Assembly: GCA_021295715.1 (NCBI GenBank)
Contig: JAGWBV010000004.1
Coordinates: forward strand, 1-54,408
Direction of reading: 5' to 3'
From: Candidatus Poribacteria bacterium
Lineage (GTDB): Bacteria > Poribacteria > WGA-4E > WGA-3G
DNA: 54,408 bases
The position numbers and the translations under genes are program-made. Shown here in pieces: positions 6,729 through 16,024 of the stretch. Numbering within the stretch: position 1 is the stretch's first letter; each line of letters starts with the position of its first letter. The notes beneath the pieces were generated by a model, which saw only the letters and a list, made by a program, of their open reading frames with translations, did no database searches and had not been told where the DNA came from.

Positions 6729-9710
6729 ATGGGTTTGAAGAAGGATAATTCTGTGTCAACACACAATCCGCAGCCACATTCATCAGTCGGCACCCTGACC
6801 TTGATGTTTACTGATATCGAAGGTTCGACACTACTCTGGGAGGCACACGGCAATGAGGTTACGGCGGAGGTGATCAATACCCACCACACGATTCTGCGTG
6901 CCGCAAATTCGGCGTGGGGTGGTACAGAGATCGGCAGCGAAGGCGACGCTTTTTTCTTTACTTTTCCTACAGCAAGTGCTGCTGTTATGTGCGCGCTTGA
7001 GATACAGTTAGCACTCAATGCATATCAGTGGCATGAAAACATCGAGACCTTACGCGTCCGTATTGGTATTCACACGGGGGATATGATCCTGTTGGATGAC
7101 GGGTATCACGGGATGCCTGCGAACCTTGCAAAACGAATTACGGACGCGGGACACGGTGGACAGATTTTGCTCTCCGCTGTCACGTATGAACTCGTTAAAA
7201 CGCAATTTCCATCTGGGAGTTTTGCCGCGCTCGGTGAACATCGACTGAAGAACATTCAACATCCTGAAGCGATTTTTCAATTTCTCGCACCGCAAGTTTC
7301 TATTTTAAAAATTACCGGCGAGGAAAGGTGGCAAGAAGTCTTCGGCAAAGCGGCAGAAGAAAATACAGCGCAGGATGAGAAGTCTGCAGACTGTGTTTCT
7401 ATTCCTGAGCTACAAACCGAGTTCCCACCCCTGAGAACCCTCAACAATTCACCTAATAACCTGCCAGCCCCTATCAACAGTTTTATCGGTAGAGAAACCG
7501 AAGTGCGCCGTATAACAGAGTATTTCACCAAAGGACGGGAACGACTGGTGACATTGACAGGACCTGGGGGTATCGGCAAAACGCGTCTCGCACTACAGGT
7601 TGCAACCGAGCTTCATGACACTTATTCTGATGGTCTGTGGTTTATAGCGTTAGCTGATTTGAAAGAACCTACGTATGTCATTACGGAAATCGCGACGGTT
7701 CTCGGGCTTTCGTTGAAATCAACGCAGGATGTCATGGAACAAGTCGTTTCATATCTTTTAGGAAAAACGCTTCTATTGGTATTGGACAATTTTGAGCATG
7801 TGATGGATGCCTCTCAAGATGTCAAGACGTTACTTCTCAGATGTCCGACCCTACACTGTTTAGCCACATCGCGAGAACCCTTAAAGATCGCAGGTGAACA
7901 GCGATTTATTGTTCCTCCCTTATCTATTCCATCTGAAGACACCGACTATGAAACCCTCCATGATTACGAAAGCGTCCAACTCTTTTTGGCGCGAGCAGAA
8001 GCAGTCGCGCCGGATTTCCAATTAACAACCGACAATGCTGAGGCGATTGGCGCGATTTGTCGTATGGTTGAAGGACTCTCCCTCGCGATTGAACTTACTG
8101 CAGCGCGCGTCCGTGCTATGACCCCAAAACACATTTTCGATCGCCTAAAGGTCCTACTTGCCAATCCATCATCAAGTCAACCATCTACATTTCTTTCAAC
8201 AAGTGATCGAGACGTGCCAGCGAGACACCAAACCCTCAATGCGGTGATTGACTGGTCTTATGAACTATTAGAGATAGAAGAACAACACCTGCTTTGTCAA
8301 CTCGCGCTTTTTTCAGGTGGATTCTTCTTGGAAGCTGCTGAAACTATCTGTAGTTCAACTTCTGTTCATGCAGAACAGGATTTCCCCTATACAGAAATAA
8401 TCAACCTCATCTTTAACTTACACGATAAATCGTTACTCATGACTGAAGAATATCTAACGCGAACCCGCTATCGACTCCCCGTCCCGCTACAATTGTATCT
8501 TCGGGAGAAGCAACAGCCCACTGGATTCAGAGAGGCACATGCACACTATTACCTCACGTTAGCACAAGAACAGGATAGAAAGTTAGAAGGGACTGAACAG
8601 AACGACACACTCTCAGAGATGACGATTGAACTTGATAACTTTCGTGCTGTTTTTGGGTTTGCGCAGGAGAATAATGAATGGCTCCTGTTTGGGCAACTTG
8701 CTGTTGCGCTCTCGAAATTTTTCTATATACACGGGTTATGGACTGAAGGATTGGGATGGCTGAAACAAGCAGAAGCCGAATTGCACCAGCGACTCGGCAA
8801 ACATCAAGGATTCGAGGACACGTCTGAAACCAACGAAATGTCGGTCCAGCTGACAATAGCGGAACTTCGAGTGGCTCTCGCAACATTCTATAATGAACAA
8901 CAGGAATGTGAAACTGCTCGGCAATTATGCGAAAATGCTCTACAAGTTTTCAGAAAGATAGGACAGCAGCTTGGTGTCGTCAAGGCGTTAAATTGTCTCG
9001 GCACGATCGCAAGGTATGAAAAAAAACTTAAAGAGGCGGATGCACACTTTACCGAAGCTTTAGAAATAGCGAAGGGAATAGACAACAAATGGCATACCAT
9101 TATTGTACTAAACAATCTGGGACTCGCGGCGTATAATCGTCACCATTTTGAAGCAGCAAAACTGCATTATACCGAAAGCTTGCGCCTCGCTCGCGAACTT
9201 GGAAATAAACTGAGTATCGCCTATGCTCTTAATAATCTCGGGAAAACCGCGAACCAGCAAGGTCTACGAGAGGAAGCGCAACGCTACTATACAGAAAGTC
9301 TACATCTCACCCGTGACCTCTCTACTTCCAATGTGGGATTTCCTTATCTACTGGACAGTCTTGGGAAGGTAGCACTTCGCCACGGTAAACACGAGGAAGC
9401 GAGACACTACTATACACAAAGTCTGGAGTACCGCAAAGAGAACGGAAACCCCTGTGAGATCGCAGACTCGCTCTATCAATTCGGACAGTTAGCTTACGCG
9501 GAAGGCGAATTTGAACAGAGTTTGTGCCTCTTTCTTAAAGCCGCGTCAATTTACGCGGAAACAGACGCGACAACATCATTTTATGCAGACGCAGTGAATA
9601 ACACTATCGATGCATTAGCGGTAGAATTCGGTAGTAAAAAAGTTGAGAGACTGAAATTAGAGATGGAAACGCAAACGCTTGAGGAAATAGTCAACACGTG
9701 TCTATCCTGA
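6729..9710 (+). CDS. Class III nucleotide cyclase / NB-ARC ATPase / TPR regulator
   Basis: A 993-residue three-part protein. Residues 18-190 form a class III adenylate/guanylate cyclase domain: the first metal Asp in FTDIEGST, the second in GSEGDAFF, and the MPANLAKRI segment where these enzymes hold the ribose and triphosphate. Residues 245-600 form an STAND/NB-ARC-type ATPase with Walker A GPGGIGKT, Walker B LLLVLDNFEH and the ATSREPL sensor segment. The rest is a chain of tetratricopeptide repeats (for example LNNLGLAAYNRHHFEAAKLH). No membrane segment is seen. Known relatives are large cytoplasmic signal-transduction switches; the ligand sensed by the TPR part is unknown. Cyclase activity is likely because both metal Asps are present. 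Confidence 0.88.
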   Translation: MGLKKDNSVSTHNPQPHSSVGTLTLMFTDIEGSTLLWEAHGNEVTAEVINTHHTILRAANSAWGGTEIGSEGDAFFFTFPTASAAVMCALEIQLALNAYQWHENIETLRVRIGIHTGDMILLDDGYHGMPANLAKRITDAGHGGQILLSAVTYELVKTQFPSGSFAALGEHRLKNIQHPEAIFQFLAPQVSILKITGEERWQEVFGKAAEENTAQDEKSADCVSIPELQTEFPPLRTLNNSPNNLPAPINSFIGRETEVRRITEYFTKGRERLVTLTGPGGIGKTRLALQVATELHDTYSDGLWFIALADLKEPTYVITEIATVLGLSLKSTQDVMEQVVSYLLGKTLLLVLDNFEHVMDASQDVKTLLLRCPTLHCLATSREPLKIAGEQRFIVPPLSIPSEDTDYETLHDYESVQLFLARAEAVAPDFQLTTDNAEAIGAICRMVEGLSLAIELTAARVRAMTPKHIFDRLKVLLANPSSSQPSTFLSTSDRDVPARHQTLNAVIDWSYELLEIEEQHLLCQLALFSGGFFLEAAETICSSTSVHAEQDFPYTEIINLIFNLHDKSLLMTEEYLTRTRYRLPVPLQLYLREKQQPTGFREAHAHYYLTLAQEQDRKLEGTEQNDTLSEMTIELDNFRAVFGFAQENNEWLLFGQLAVALSKFFYIHGLWTEGLGWLKQAEAELHQRLGKHQGFEDTSETNEMSVQLTIAELRVALATFYNEQQECETARQLCENALQVFRKIGQQLGVVKALNCLGTIARYEKKLKEADAHFTEALEIAKGIDNKWHTIIVLNNLGLAAYNRHHFEAAKLHYTESLRLARELGNKLSIAYALNNLGKTANQQGLREEAQRYYTESLHLTRDLSTSNVGFPYLLDSLGKVALRHGKHEEARHYYTQSLEYRKENGNPCEIADSLYQFGQLAYAEGEFEQSLCLFLKAASIYAETDATTSFYADAVNNTIDALAVEFGSKKVERLKLEMETQTLEEIVNTCLS

Positions 9711-9765
9711 TAAAACGACGCACGGCATAAGACCTTGCAAATTCAAGGTATGACACTTCGTAAAA

Positions 9766-12078
9766 ATGGAAACCACAATGCTACAACGAGTTATCTTTCT
9801 TGCTGTTTTATTCCTAATTACACTTGGGGATAGTTTACATACTTTCGCTCAAGTCCAAGTTCCACCGACTGCCCCAAGCGTGATGCCTGTGTCAGATCCG
9901 GTAGAAGCCGCGCATGACCACTACCACGAAAGACGGTATGCAGAAGCAATTAAAGCCTACGAAGAATTGATTGAAAATGGTGCTCTTCGACCTGACGGCA
10001 CTTATACACCTCTCCGACAGAGTCAGAAGGACTCGATTCGGTTGATGTTAGGACAAAGTTATGCCAAGGTCGGTGAGGATCCAGCCGCACAGCGAGTCTT
10101 CAGAGAAATTATTGACGAAAATCCGAACGGTTCTTATGCAACACAAGCTGTTCATCGGTTGGGAAACCTCTACTGGCAGCGCTATCAGTTCAAAGTGGCA
10201 ATCAGGCAGTGCAAACAGATTCTCCAGCAGCATCCGAATACAACCGCCGCCGCTACAGCTGCCTATCTCCTTGGAAAATACCAGCAAACAGAGGGTGAAT
10301 CCGAGGAAGCGATGGAGAGTTACAAATACTTCCTTGAGAATTTTCCGAGTTCACCGTATCGCGTAAGTGCTATTAATAGCCTCATCCAACTTTATATAAC
10401 CAACCAACGCTACACAGAAGCCGAAAAACTGATTCAAGAACGGATGCGACAATATCCTGACGATACTACGCTATTAGAGCAATTAGCAGAACTTTATCAA
10501 CAACAAAACGCTCATCCGAAGGCACTTGAACTCTATCGCAAGGCACTTGAACGGAACCCCAACAACACAACACTCCGCAGGAAATTGGGTGCACTCTATG
10601 CTGAAACTGGCAAAACCTCGCAAGCCGTGACCGAGTGGAGAAAAATGGTCAAAGACGAGGTCAATCAAGTCGAGCAACAGAAACAACTTGGCGCAATCTA
10701 TCTCTCCCATAAGATGTATCCGGAAGCAATCGCAGCATATCAGCAAGCGATACGCTTAAGACCGAAAAATAGCTATCTCTACACACAATTGGCAGCAGCA
10801 TACAAAATCCAAGGGCAAGTTGAACAAGCCGCCGAGGTCTATATTGATGCTTTGCAGCAAGTTGGGCTTACACGGAATCAACGGGAACCGATCTGGAATG
10901 CTATGCTTGAAATCTATGAAGGCGAACACTACAAACCGATCCGTGATAAACTCGTCGCGCAACTTGAGAAACGGCGGGCACTTAATCCGCAAAATTCCAA
11001 CATCGTTATGACTTTGGGAGAACTCTATTTCCATGCCGGAGAAGTGTCGCAAGCACTTAAAACGTTTACACAACTCCATCGAAACCATCCGACTCACACT
11101 GATATGACGTTAGAGACATACGCACGGATGTTAGAACGCAACGAAAACCCACAAGCCATAGATTTCTATAAGGCGTTGATAGGAGCTTCGACAGACGGCA
11201 CACGTATAAGAAATGCCCGATCTAAACTTGCAGCACTCTACCAAAAAATGAAGCAGTGGAACGATGCTATTACCCTCTTAGAAGAGTTGGTTTCCAACGG
11301 TGAGGCTTCTGTGAAAAATAGATTGTTACTCGGGCAGATGCAACTGCACGGTATACACGCACCGAAAATCGCACAAATAACTTTCCAAGCACTGCTCACA
11401 CAACGCTCACTTACAATCCCTTTGGTAGAAGCACAACTGGGCTTGGCAGAATGTCATATCCTATTGAAACGCTACACACTTGCGAGAGAAGTTCTCGAAC
11501 CGATTGCCAACCGTCCCCACCTCTATCGTGCCGCTGCCCGCAAACTGATTGGCGATTCCTACTTCTTTGCTGCCAATTTCGACCAAGCAACGAAGGAATA
11601 CAACGAAGTCATCCGAATTTCAAAATCTGACCAGCTCACAAATGATGCCCTTGAACGGATTGTTCTCATCCAAAATCATTCAGATTATCTCAAAATTCCA
11701 CTCACGGATTATGCCACTGCTGTGCAACTCTACCGAAACGGACAGACTACAGAAGCACTACAACAGTGCGAACGAAGTCTTGAAACCTATCCACAAGCGA
11801 CGATCGTTGATGCGATGTGGCTCCTCATCGGTGATATCTACCGCGAAGCCTTTAAAGATACTGAGGCAATAAACGCATACGAACAAGTCGTTGCGCGGGC
11901 AAGCCTGAGCGTCCCGAAGGCACTCGTAAATATCGCCGAAATTTACCGCCAAAAATCCGACTTCACCAATGCCGCTGCGACTTACACCACACTCATTACA
12001 GATTATCCTGAAAACGTTATTGTCGCCCATGCTCGCCAGCAACTTGATGAAATAATGAAACTTATGAATCATCAGTGA
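9766..12078 (+). CDS. Exported tetratricopeptide repeat protein
   Basis: The 770-residue product has an N-terminal signal peptide (hydrophobic MLQRVIFLAVLFLITLG, cleavage probably near FAQ at about residue 29) and then a nearly continuous run of TPRs, with clear units such as AAHDHYHERRYAEAIKAYEELI, ALELYRKALERNPNNTTLRRKLGALYAETG and AIAAYQQAIRLRPKNSYLYTQLAAAYKIQG. It resembles periplasmic TPR/YbgF-type scaffolds that gather envelope partners. ATG codons at 9766 and 9778 are both possible starts; the second gives a tighter signal peptide. It lies 55 bp after the cyclase gene on the same strand. Partner proteins cannot be read from sequence. Confidence 0.8.
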   Translation: METTMLQRVIFLAVLFLITLGDSLHTFAQVQVPPTAPSVMPVSDPVEAAHDHYHERRYAEAIKAYEELIENGALRPDGTYTPLRQSQKDSIRLMLGQSYAKVGEDPAAQRVFREIIDENPNGSYATQAVHRLGNLYWQRYQFKVAIRQCKQILQQHPNTTAAATAAYLLGKYQQTEGESEEAMESYKYFLENFPSSPYRVSAINSLIQLYITNQRYTEAEKLIQERMRQYPDDTTLLEQLAELYQQQNAHPKALELYRKALERNPNNTTLRRKLGALYAETGKTSQAVTEWRKMVKDEVNQVEQQKQLGAIYLSHKMYPEAIAAYQQAIRLRPKNSYLYTQLAAAYKIQGQVEQAAEVYIDALQQVGLTRNQREPIWNAMLEIYEGEHYKPIRDKLVAQLEKRRALNPQNSNIVMTLGELYFHAGEVSQALKTFTQLHRNHPTHTDMTLETYARMLERNENPQAIDFYKALIGASTDGTRIRNARSKLAALYQKMKQWNDAITLLEELVSNGEASVKNRLLLGQMQLHGIHAPKIAQITFQALLTQRSLTIPLVEAQLGLAECHILLKRYTLAREVLEPIANRPHLYRAAARKLIGDSYFFAANFDQATKEYNEVIRISKSDQLTNDALERIVLIQNHSDYLKIPLTDYATAVQLYRNGQTTEALQQCERSLETYPQATIVDAMWLLIGDIYREAFKDTEAINAYEQVVARASLSVPKALVNIAEIYRQKSDFTNAAATYTTLITDYPENVIVAHARQQLDEIMKLMNHQ

Positions 12079-12159
12079 TTGGAAGAAACCATCGGTTTCC
12101 ATTAGTAAAAAGGTTTCAGGTGAACTCTTACTGCGAGGCAACCCGCTTGCTGACGGCTA

Positions 12160-12189
12160 TTGCAATATAGCATCGACTTGTGGTAAAAT
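12160..12189 (+). promoter_or_regulatory. Promoter of the aconitase gene
   Basis: TTGCAA (12160-12165) and TAAAAT (12184-12189) are 18 nt apart, and a TG dinucleotide one base before the -10 gives an extended -10 (TGGTAAAAT). The aconitase start lies 36 nt further on behind an AAAGGAG ribosome site. A short hairpin GAAACC-ATC-GGTTTC at 12085-12099 may end the preceding TPR transcript. Confidence 0.55.
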
Positions 12190-12224
12190 TATAGAAAAGA
12201 CTTACAAAACAAAGGAGTTAGCAG

Positions 12225-14897
12225 ATGCCCCAACCTGCTCATAATTTATTTAATACACACCGAACCCTTGAAAGTGATGGGTTTGCGTGTAACTACTATT
12301 CGCTTCCTGCCTTAGAAGCAGCCGGCATCGGGTCAACAACCGCCTTGCCCGTTAGCCTCCGTATTTTACTCGAATCATTATTGCGAAATTACGATGGACA
12401 CCAAATTACAGAAGAGGATATTGTAAATTTGGCAAATTGGGACGCGAGTGCTCCAAAAGCCTTGGAGATTCCGTTCAAACCGGCACGCGTCGTCGCACAA
12501 GACTTTACTGGCGTTCCGCTTGTTGTTGATATTGCTGCGATGCGTTCTGCTGTGGCTGAGCTTGGTGGTGATGCCAGCATGATAGAACCCCGCGTCCCTG
12601 TTGATTTGGTCATTGATCACTCCATCCAAGTTGATGCCTATGGATCAGAGAACGCATTTCAATTTAATACGCAACGGGAATTTGAACGCAACAAAGAGCG
12701 TTATGAGTTCCTTAAATGGGGGCAGCAGGCGTTTGAAAAATTCAACATCATCCCACCCTCTATCGGCATTGTGCATCAGGTGAATCTGGAATACCTTGCC
12801 AAAGTCGTTATGACCGAAGATTCGCTTGCCTATCCAGATACCGTCGTCGGTACCGACTCGCATACCACGATGATTAACGGCTTAGGTATCGTTGGATGGG
12901 GTGTCGGCGGCATAGAAGCGGAAGCCGCGATGTTAGGGCAACCCGTTTATATTTTGACCCCCGAAGTCCTCGGCGTTCACTTGAAAGGCGAACTTCGCGA
13001 GGGTGTAACCGCAACAGATTTGGTTCTGACTGTGACGCAACGCCTCAGAGCCGCGGCAGTCGTTGACAAATTTGTAGAATTCTTTGGGGCAGGTGTAGAG
13101 GCACTCTCTTTACCAGATCGTGCGACACTCTCCAATATGTGTCCAGAATACGGTGCGACTATCGGATTCTTCCCACCCGATGCAGAGACGATGCGATATC
13201 TCCGTCTCACCGGACGCGACGAAACGCACGTTGATATGGTAGAGGCTTACCTTAAAGCCCAAGGTATCTTCGGTATCCCACGCCTCGGAGATGTTACATA
13301 TTCCGATGTTCTTGAAATCGATCTCGCAGACATTGAACCGAGTATCGCCGGTCCGAAACGACCACAAGACAGGATCGCTTTGTCGGATGTCAAAAACACC
13401 TTTACTGAACTCCTTACACGTCCTGTAGCAGAAGATGGATTCGGTATAACAGAAGACGTGGACGATAGCGATGCGATAACACATGGATCAGTGGTGATCT
13501 CGGCAATTACCAGCTGCACAAACACAAGTAATCCTTCCGTGATGATCGGCGCGGGGCTGCTCGCCAAAAAGGCTGTCGAAAAAGGGCTGCGTGTTCCTGA
13601 CTACGTTAAGACCAGTTTAGCCCCGGGTTCGCGCGTCGTCACCGAATACCTACAGAATACCGGTCTACTGCCGTATCTGGAAGAACTCGGCTACAACGTC
13701 GTAGGTTATGGCTGCACGACCTGTATCGGCAACAGTGGACCACTCAATGACGTGGTTCAAGAGGCAATTGACACAAAAAACCTCGTTACCGCAAGCGTGC
13801 TCAGTGGCAACAGGAACTTTGAAGCACGCGTGCATCCAGAGATAAAAGCCAATTTTCTCATGTCCCCACCACTCGTTGTCGCGTACGGTGTCGCAGGGCG
13901 GATTGACATTGATTTCGTTACTGAACCGCTTGGGCACACCACTGCAGGAGAGGCTGTCTACCTGAAAGACATCTGGCCCACCCGACAAGAGATCTCCGAG
14001 ATGATCGCCGCCGCAGTCGATCGACGGACGTTCCGAGAGATGTATGAGTCCATAGGGAATCAAGCACCGGAATGGGAAGAACTCTCAGGCGCAACGGGAG
14101 TCCTCTATCCGTGGAACGAGAGAAGCACCTATGTCCAACATCCCCCTTTCTTTGAAGGATTTGCACGCGAACCTGCCCCTATTACAGACATTGTGGATGC
14201 CCGTATCCTCGGCATATTTGGGGATTCTGTCACCACCGACCATATCTCTCCAGCAGGCGCGATTGCAGCCGCAAGCCCAGCAGGGGAATACCTCCAAGAA
14301 CGCGGTGTAGAGACGCGAGATTTCAATACCTACGGTTCCAGGCGTGGTAATGATCGTGTGATGAGTCGTGGCACGTTCGCCAATCGACGTGTCCGCAACT
14401 TGATGACCCCGGATGTGGAGGGCGGATGGACACTTCAGTATCCTGAGGGCACACAATCGACTATTTACGAAACAGCACTCGACTACAGCGGAAACGATGT
14501 TCCAACCGTTATTTTCGCCGCACAGGACTACGGTATGGGAAGTTCTCGCGATTGGGCAGCGAAGGGACCCAAACTCTTGGGAGTCAAAGCTGTCGTTGTA
14601 GAGAGTTTCGAGCGTATCCATCGCAGCAACCTCATCGGGATGGGAGTCTTGCCCTTGCAGTTCAAGTCGGGTGAGAATGTCCAAACGCTCAACCTTGATG
14701 GAAGCGAGATTATCAGCATTACAGGCTTTGCCGAAGACCTTCAACCCGGACAGATGGCAACGATGAAAATCGTCCGCGCAAGCGGCGAAACCCAAACGAC
14801 GGAGTTGCTCATCAGAATTGACTCTCCTGTGGAAGTAGAATACTACAAACACGGCGGGATTCTGGATTACGTCATTCGGAATTTCTTGTCTGCGTAA
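12225..14897 (+). CDS. acnA: Aconitate hydratase A
   Basis: The 890-residue enzyme has the usual length of the AcnA/IRP group. The three Cys ligands of the [4Fe-4S] cluster are present: C431 in [11 protein letters not shown], and C497 and C500 in [11 protein letters not shown]. The small swivelling C-terminal domain with the substrate-binding Arg-Ser segment ([13 protein letters not shown]) is intact. It interconverts citrate and isocitrate through cis-aconitate in the TCA cycle, in the cytoplasm. The gene is monocistronic by appearance, with its own promoter and a strong AAAGGAG site. A 250-bp palindrome-bounded repeat element follows its stop codon. Long open frames on the opposite strand are shadows of this gene. 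Confidence 0.97.
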   Translation: MPQPAHNLFNTHRTLESDGFACNYYSLPALEAAGIGSTTALPVSLRILLESLLRNYDGHQITEEDIVNLANWDASAPKALEIPFKPARVVAQDFTGVPLVVDIAAMRSAVAELGGDASMIEPRVPVDLVIDHSIQVDAYGSENAFQFNTQREFERNKERYEFLKWGQQAFEKFNIIPPSIGIVHQVNLEYLAKVVMTEDSLAYPDTVVGTDSHTTMINGLGIVGWGVGGIEAEAAMLGQPVYILTPEVLGVHLKGELREGVTATDLVLTVTQRLRAAAVVDKFVEFFGAGVEALSLPDRATLSNMCPEYGATIGFFPPDAETMRYLRLTGRDETHVDMVEAYLKAQGIFGIPRLGDVTYSDVLEIDLADIEPSIAGPKRPQDRIALSDVKNTFTELLTRPVAEDGFGITEDVDDSDAITHGSVVISAITSCTNTSNPSVMIGAGLLAKKAVEKGLRVPDYVKTSLAPGSRVVTEYLQNTGLLPYLEELGYNVVGYGCTTCIGNSGPLNDVVQEAIDTKNLVTASVLSGNRNFEARVHPEIKANFLMSPPLVVAYGVAGRIDIDFVTEPLGHTTAGEAVYLKDIWPTRQEISEMIAAAVDRRTFREMYESIGNQAPEWEELSGATGVLYPWNERSTYVQHPPFFEGFAREPAPITDIVDARILGIFGDSVTTDHISPAGAIAAASPAGEYLQERGVETRDFNTYGSRRGNDRVMSRGTFANRRVRNLMTPDVEGGWTLQYPEGTQSTIYETALDYSGNDVPTVIFAAQDYGMGSSRDWAAKGPKLLGVKAVVVESFERIHRSNLIGMGVLPLQFKSGENVQTLNLDGSEIISITGFAEDLQPGQMATMKIVRASGETQTTELLIRIDSPVEVEYYKHGGILDYVIRNFLSA

Positions 14898-14911
14898 TCA
14901 ATTTCCCAACT

Positions 14912-15161
14912 CTGGTAGGTGCGGTTTATCAACCGCACCCGACCCCTTCCCGTATCCTATTGCCACTGGATGTAAAGAACTAAATCCTAAAGCGAACACC
15001 GTAGTTCATAACATAAGGGGAAATATGCAATTCCCTGAATACCATAGTTGAAGGTAGATGACGGAATCGCGAGCATGGGGAAACACCCAAGCAAAAACAC
15101 TCGCTCCTACAGAGAGGGTTGCTTTAGCGTATGGGGTGCGGTTAGAAACCGCACCTACCAG
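14912..15161. mobile_element. 250-bp MITE-like element with self-complementary ends
   Basis: The gap between acnA and the aldo/keto reductase gene is almost filled by a segment with matching inverted ends. The left end CTGGTAGGTGCGGTT (from 14912) continues through a 4-nt loop to AACCGCACC (14931-14939). The right end (15135-15161) is the reverse complement of the left, with small changes in the loop. Each end is therefore itself a 9-bp hairpin. No transposase frame or clear target duplication is visible. Related single hairpins occur at 27341 and 41556. It is probably a non-autonomous element, or a paired REP-like unit acting as terminator between convergent genes. Confidence 0.55.
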
Positions 15162-15175
15162 TGGAAAGTGTTTAA

Positions 15176-15997
15176 CTACCTTCCATAAATCGCTTGCAAA
15201 TCTAACCGCGCATCGACATTATCGGAGACAGCATTTGTCCAATCTACATCGTCAACGCTTTGCAGACTCATCAGGGCAACGTTCACGAGTGGATTTGAGA
15301 TAGAATAATTGAGCAGGAAACTATCCACATCAACATTTGCCATCTCATTGGGAAAGCAGTACTTCATGAGATTCTGGAACGCATTGCTGGTGGTAGATCG
15401 CATCAATACAATTCCCATCTCCTGTGCAACGGCATCAGGAATGACACCGCGCCTACCGAATGCATCGCAGGTACTCTGATACATCAGGTTGTAGTGGATC
15501 TGCATCATGTCAAACTCGCCAGTGGCAATCAGTTGCTCTGTGCCTCCAGAGGGACCATCTGCAGAAAACCCGATAAATCGAACCTTCCCTTCCTCCTTCA
15601 GTTTGAGGTAAGCTGCCAACCCACCACCGTTCAGAATCAATTCTGTATCGTCGGCGTAGAACCATCCACCGTGGAATTGCAGGACATCAATATAATCGGT
15701 ACCCAGTCGCTGAAGGCTCCCCTCTACATCAGCAGCGATGCCGTCTGGATCATAGGCTTCCGTCTTGGTTGCGATAATACATGATTCCCGTCGTCCAGCG
15801 ATCGCTTTACCGATAATCGTCTCGCTGTAGCCACCCCCATAGTCGGGAGCAGTATCCAAATAGTTAAGTCCAGAATCCATGGCGTAATGCAGCATATTGA
15901 CAAGCGATGTTTCATCATGCTCTGGACGGACCCTACCGCCGCCATATCCAATCTCTGATACGCTGAGTCCTGTTTTACCGAGTGTGCGGTACTGCAT
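15176..15997 (-). CDS. Aldo/keto reductase
   Basis: The 273-residue protein starts MQYRTLGKTGLSVSEIGYG, the standard start of the aldo/keto reductase barrel. The catalytic tetrad is visible: Asp and Tyr in LDTAPDYGGG, Lys in IIATKTE, His in QFHGGW. It is slightly shorter than many relatives (about 300-330), mainly at the C terminus. By family it reduces an aldehyde or ketone with NADPH; the substrate is unknown. It follows dnaE by 27 bp on the same strand and is probably co-transcribed with it. An AGAGGAG ribosome site lies about 12 nt before the start. Confidence 0.88.
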   Translation of the reverse strand: MQYRTLGKTGLSVSEIGYGGGRVRPEHDETSLVNMLHYAMDSGLNYLDTAPDYGGGYSETIIGKAIAGRRESCIIATKTEAYDPDGIAADVEGSLQRLGTDYIDVLQFHGGWFYADDTELILNGGGLAAYLKLKEEGKVRFIGFSADGPSGGTEQLIATGEFDMMQIHYNLMYQSTCDAFGRRGVIPDAVAQEMGIVLMRSTTSNAFQNLMKYCFPNEMANVDVDSFLLNYSISNPLVNVALMSLQSVDDVDWTNAVSDNVDARLDLQAIYGR

Positions 15998-16024
15998 AAT
16001 TAGCGAATCTCCTCTTACGCGATA

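Noticed and set aside
14085-14852. 255-residue frame on the minus strand opposite aconitase
   Set aside because: It is the shadow of a strongly conserved gene; its translation is Cys- and His-rich without any family pattern.
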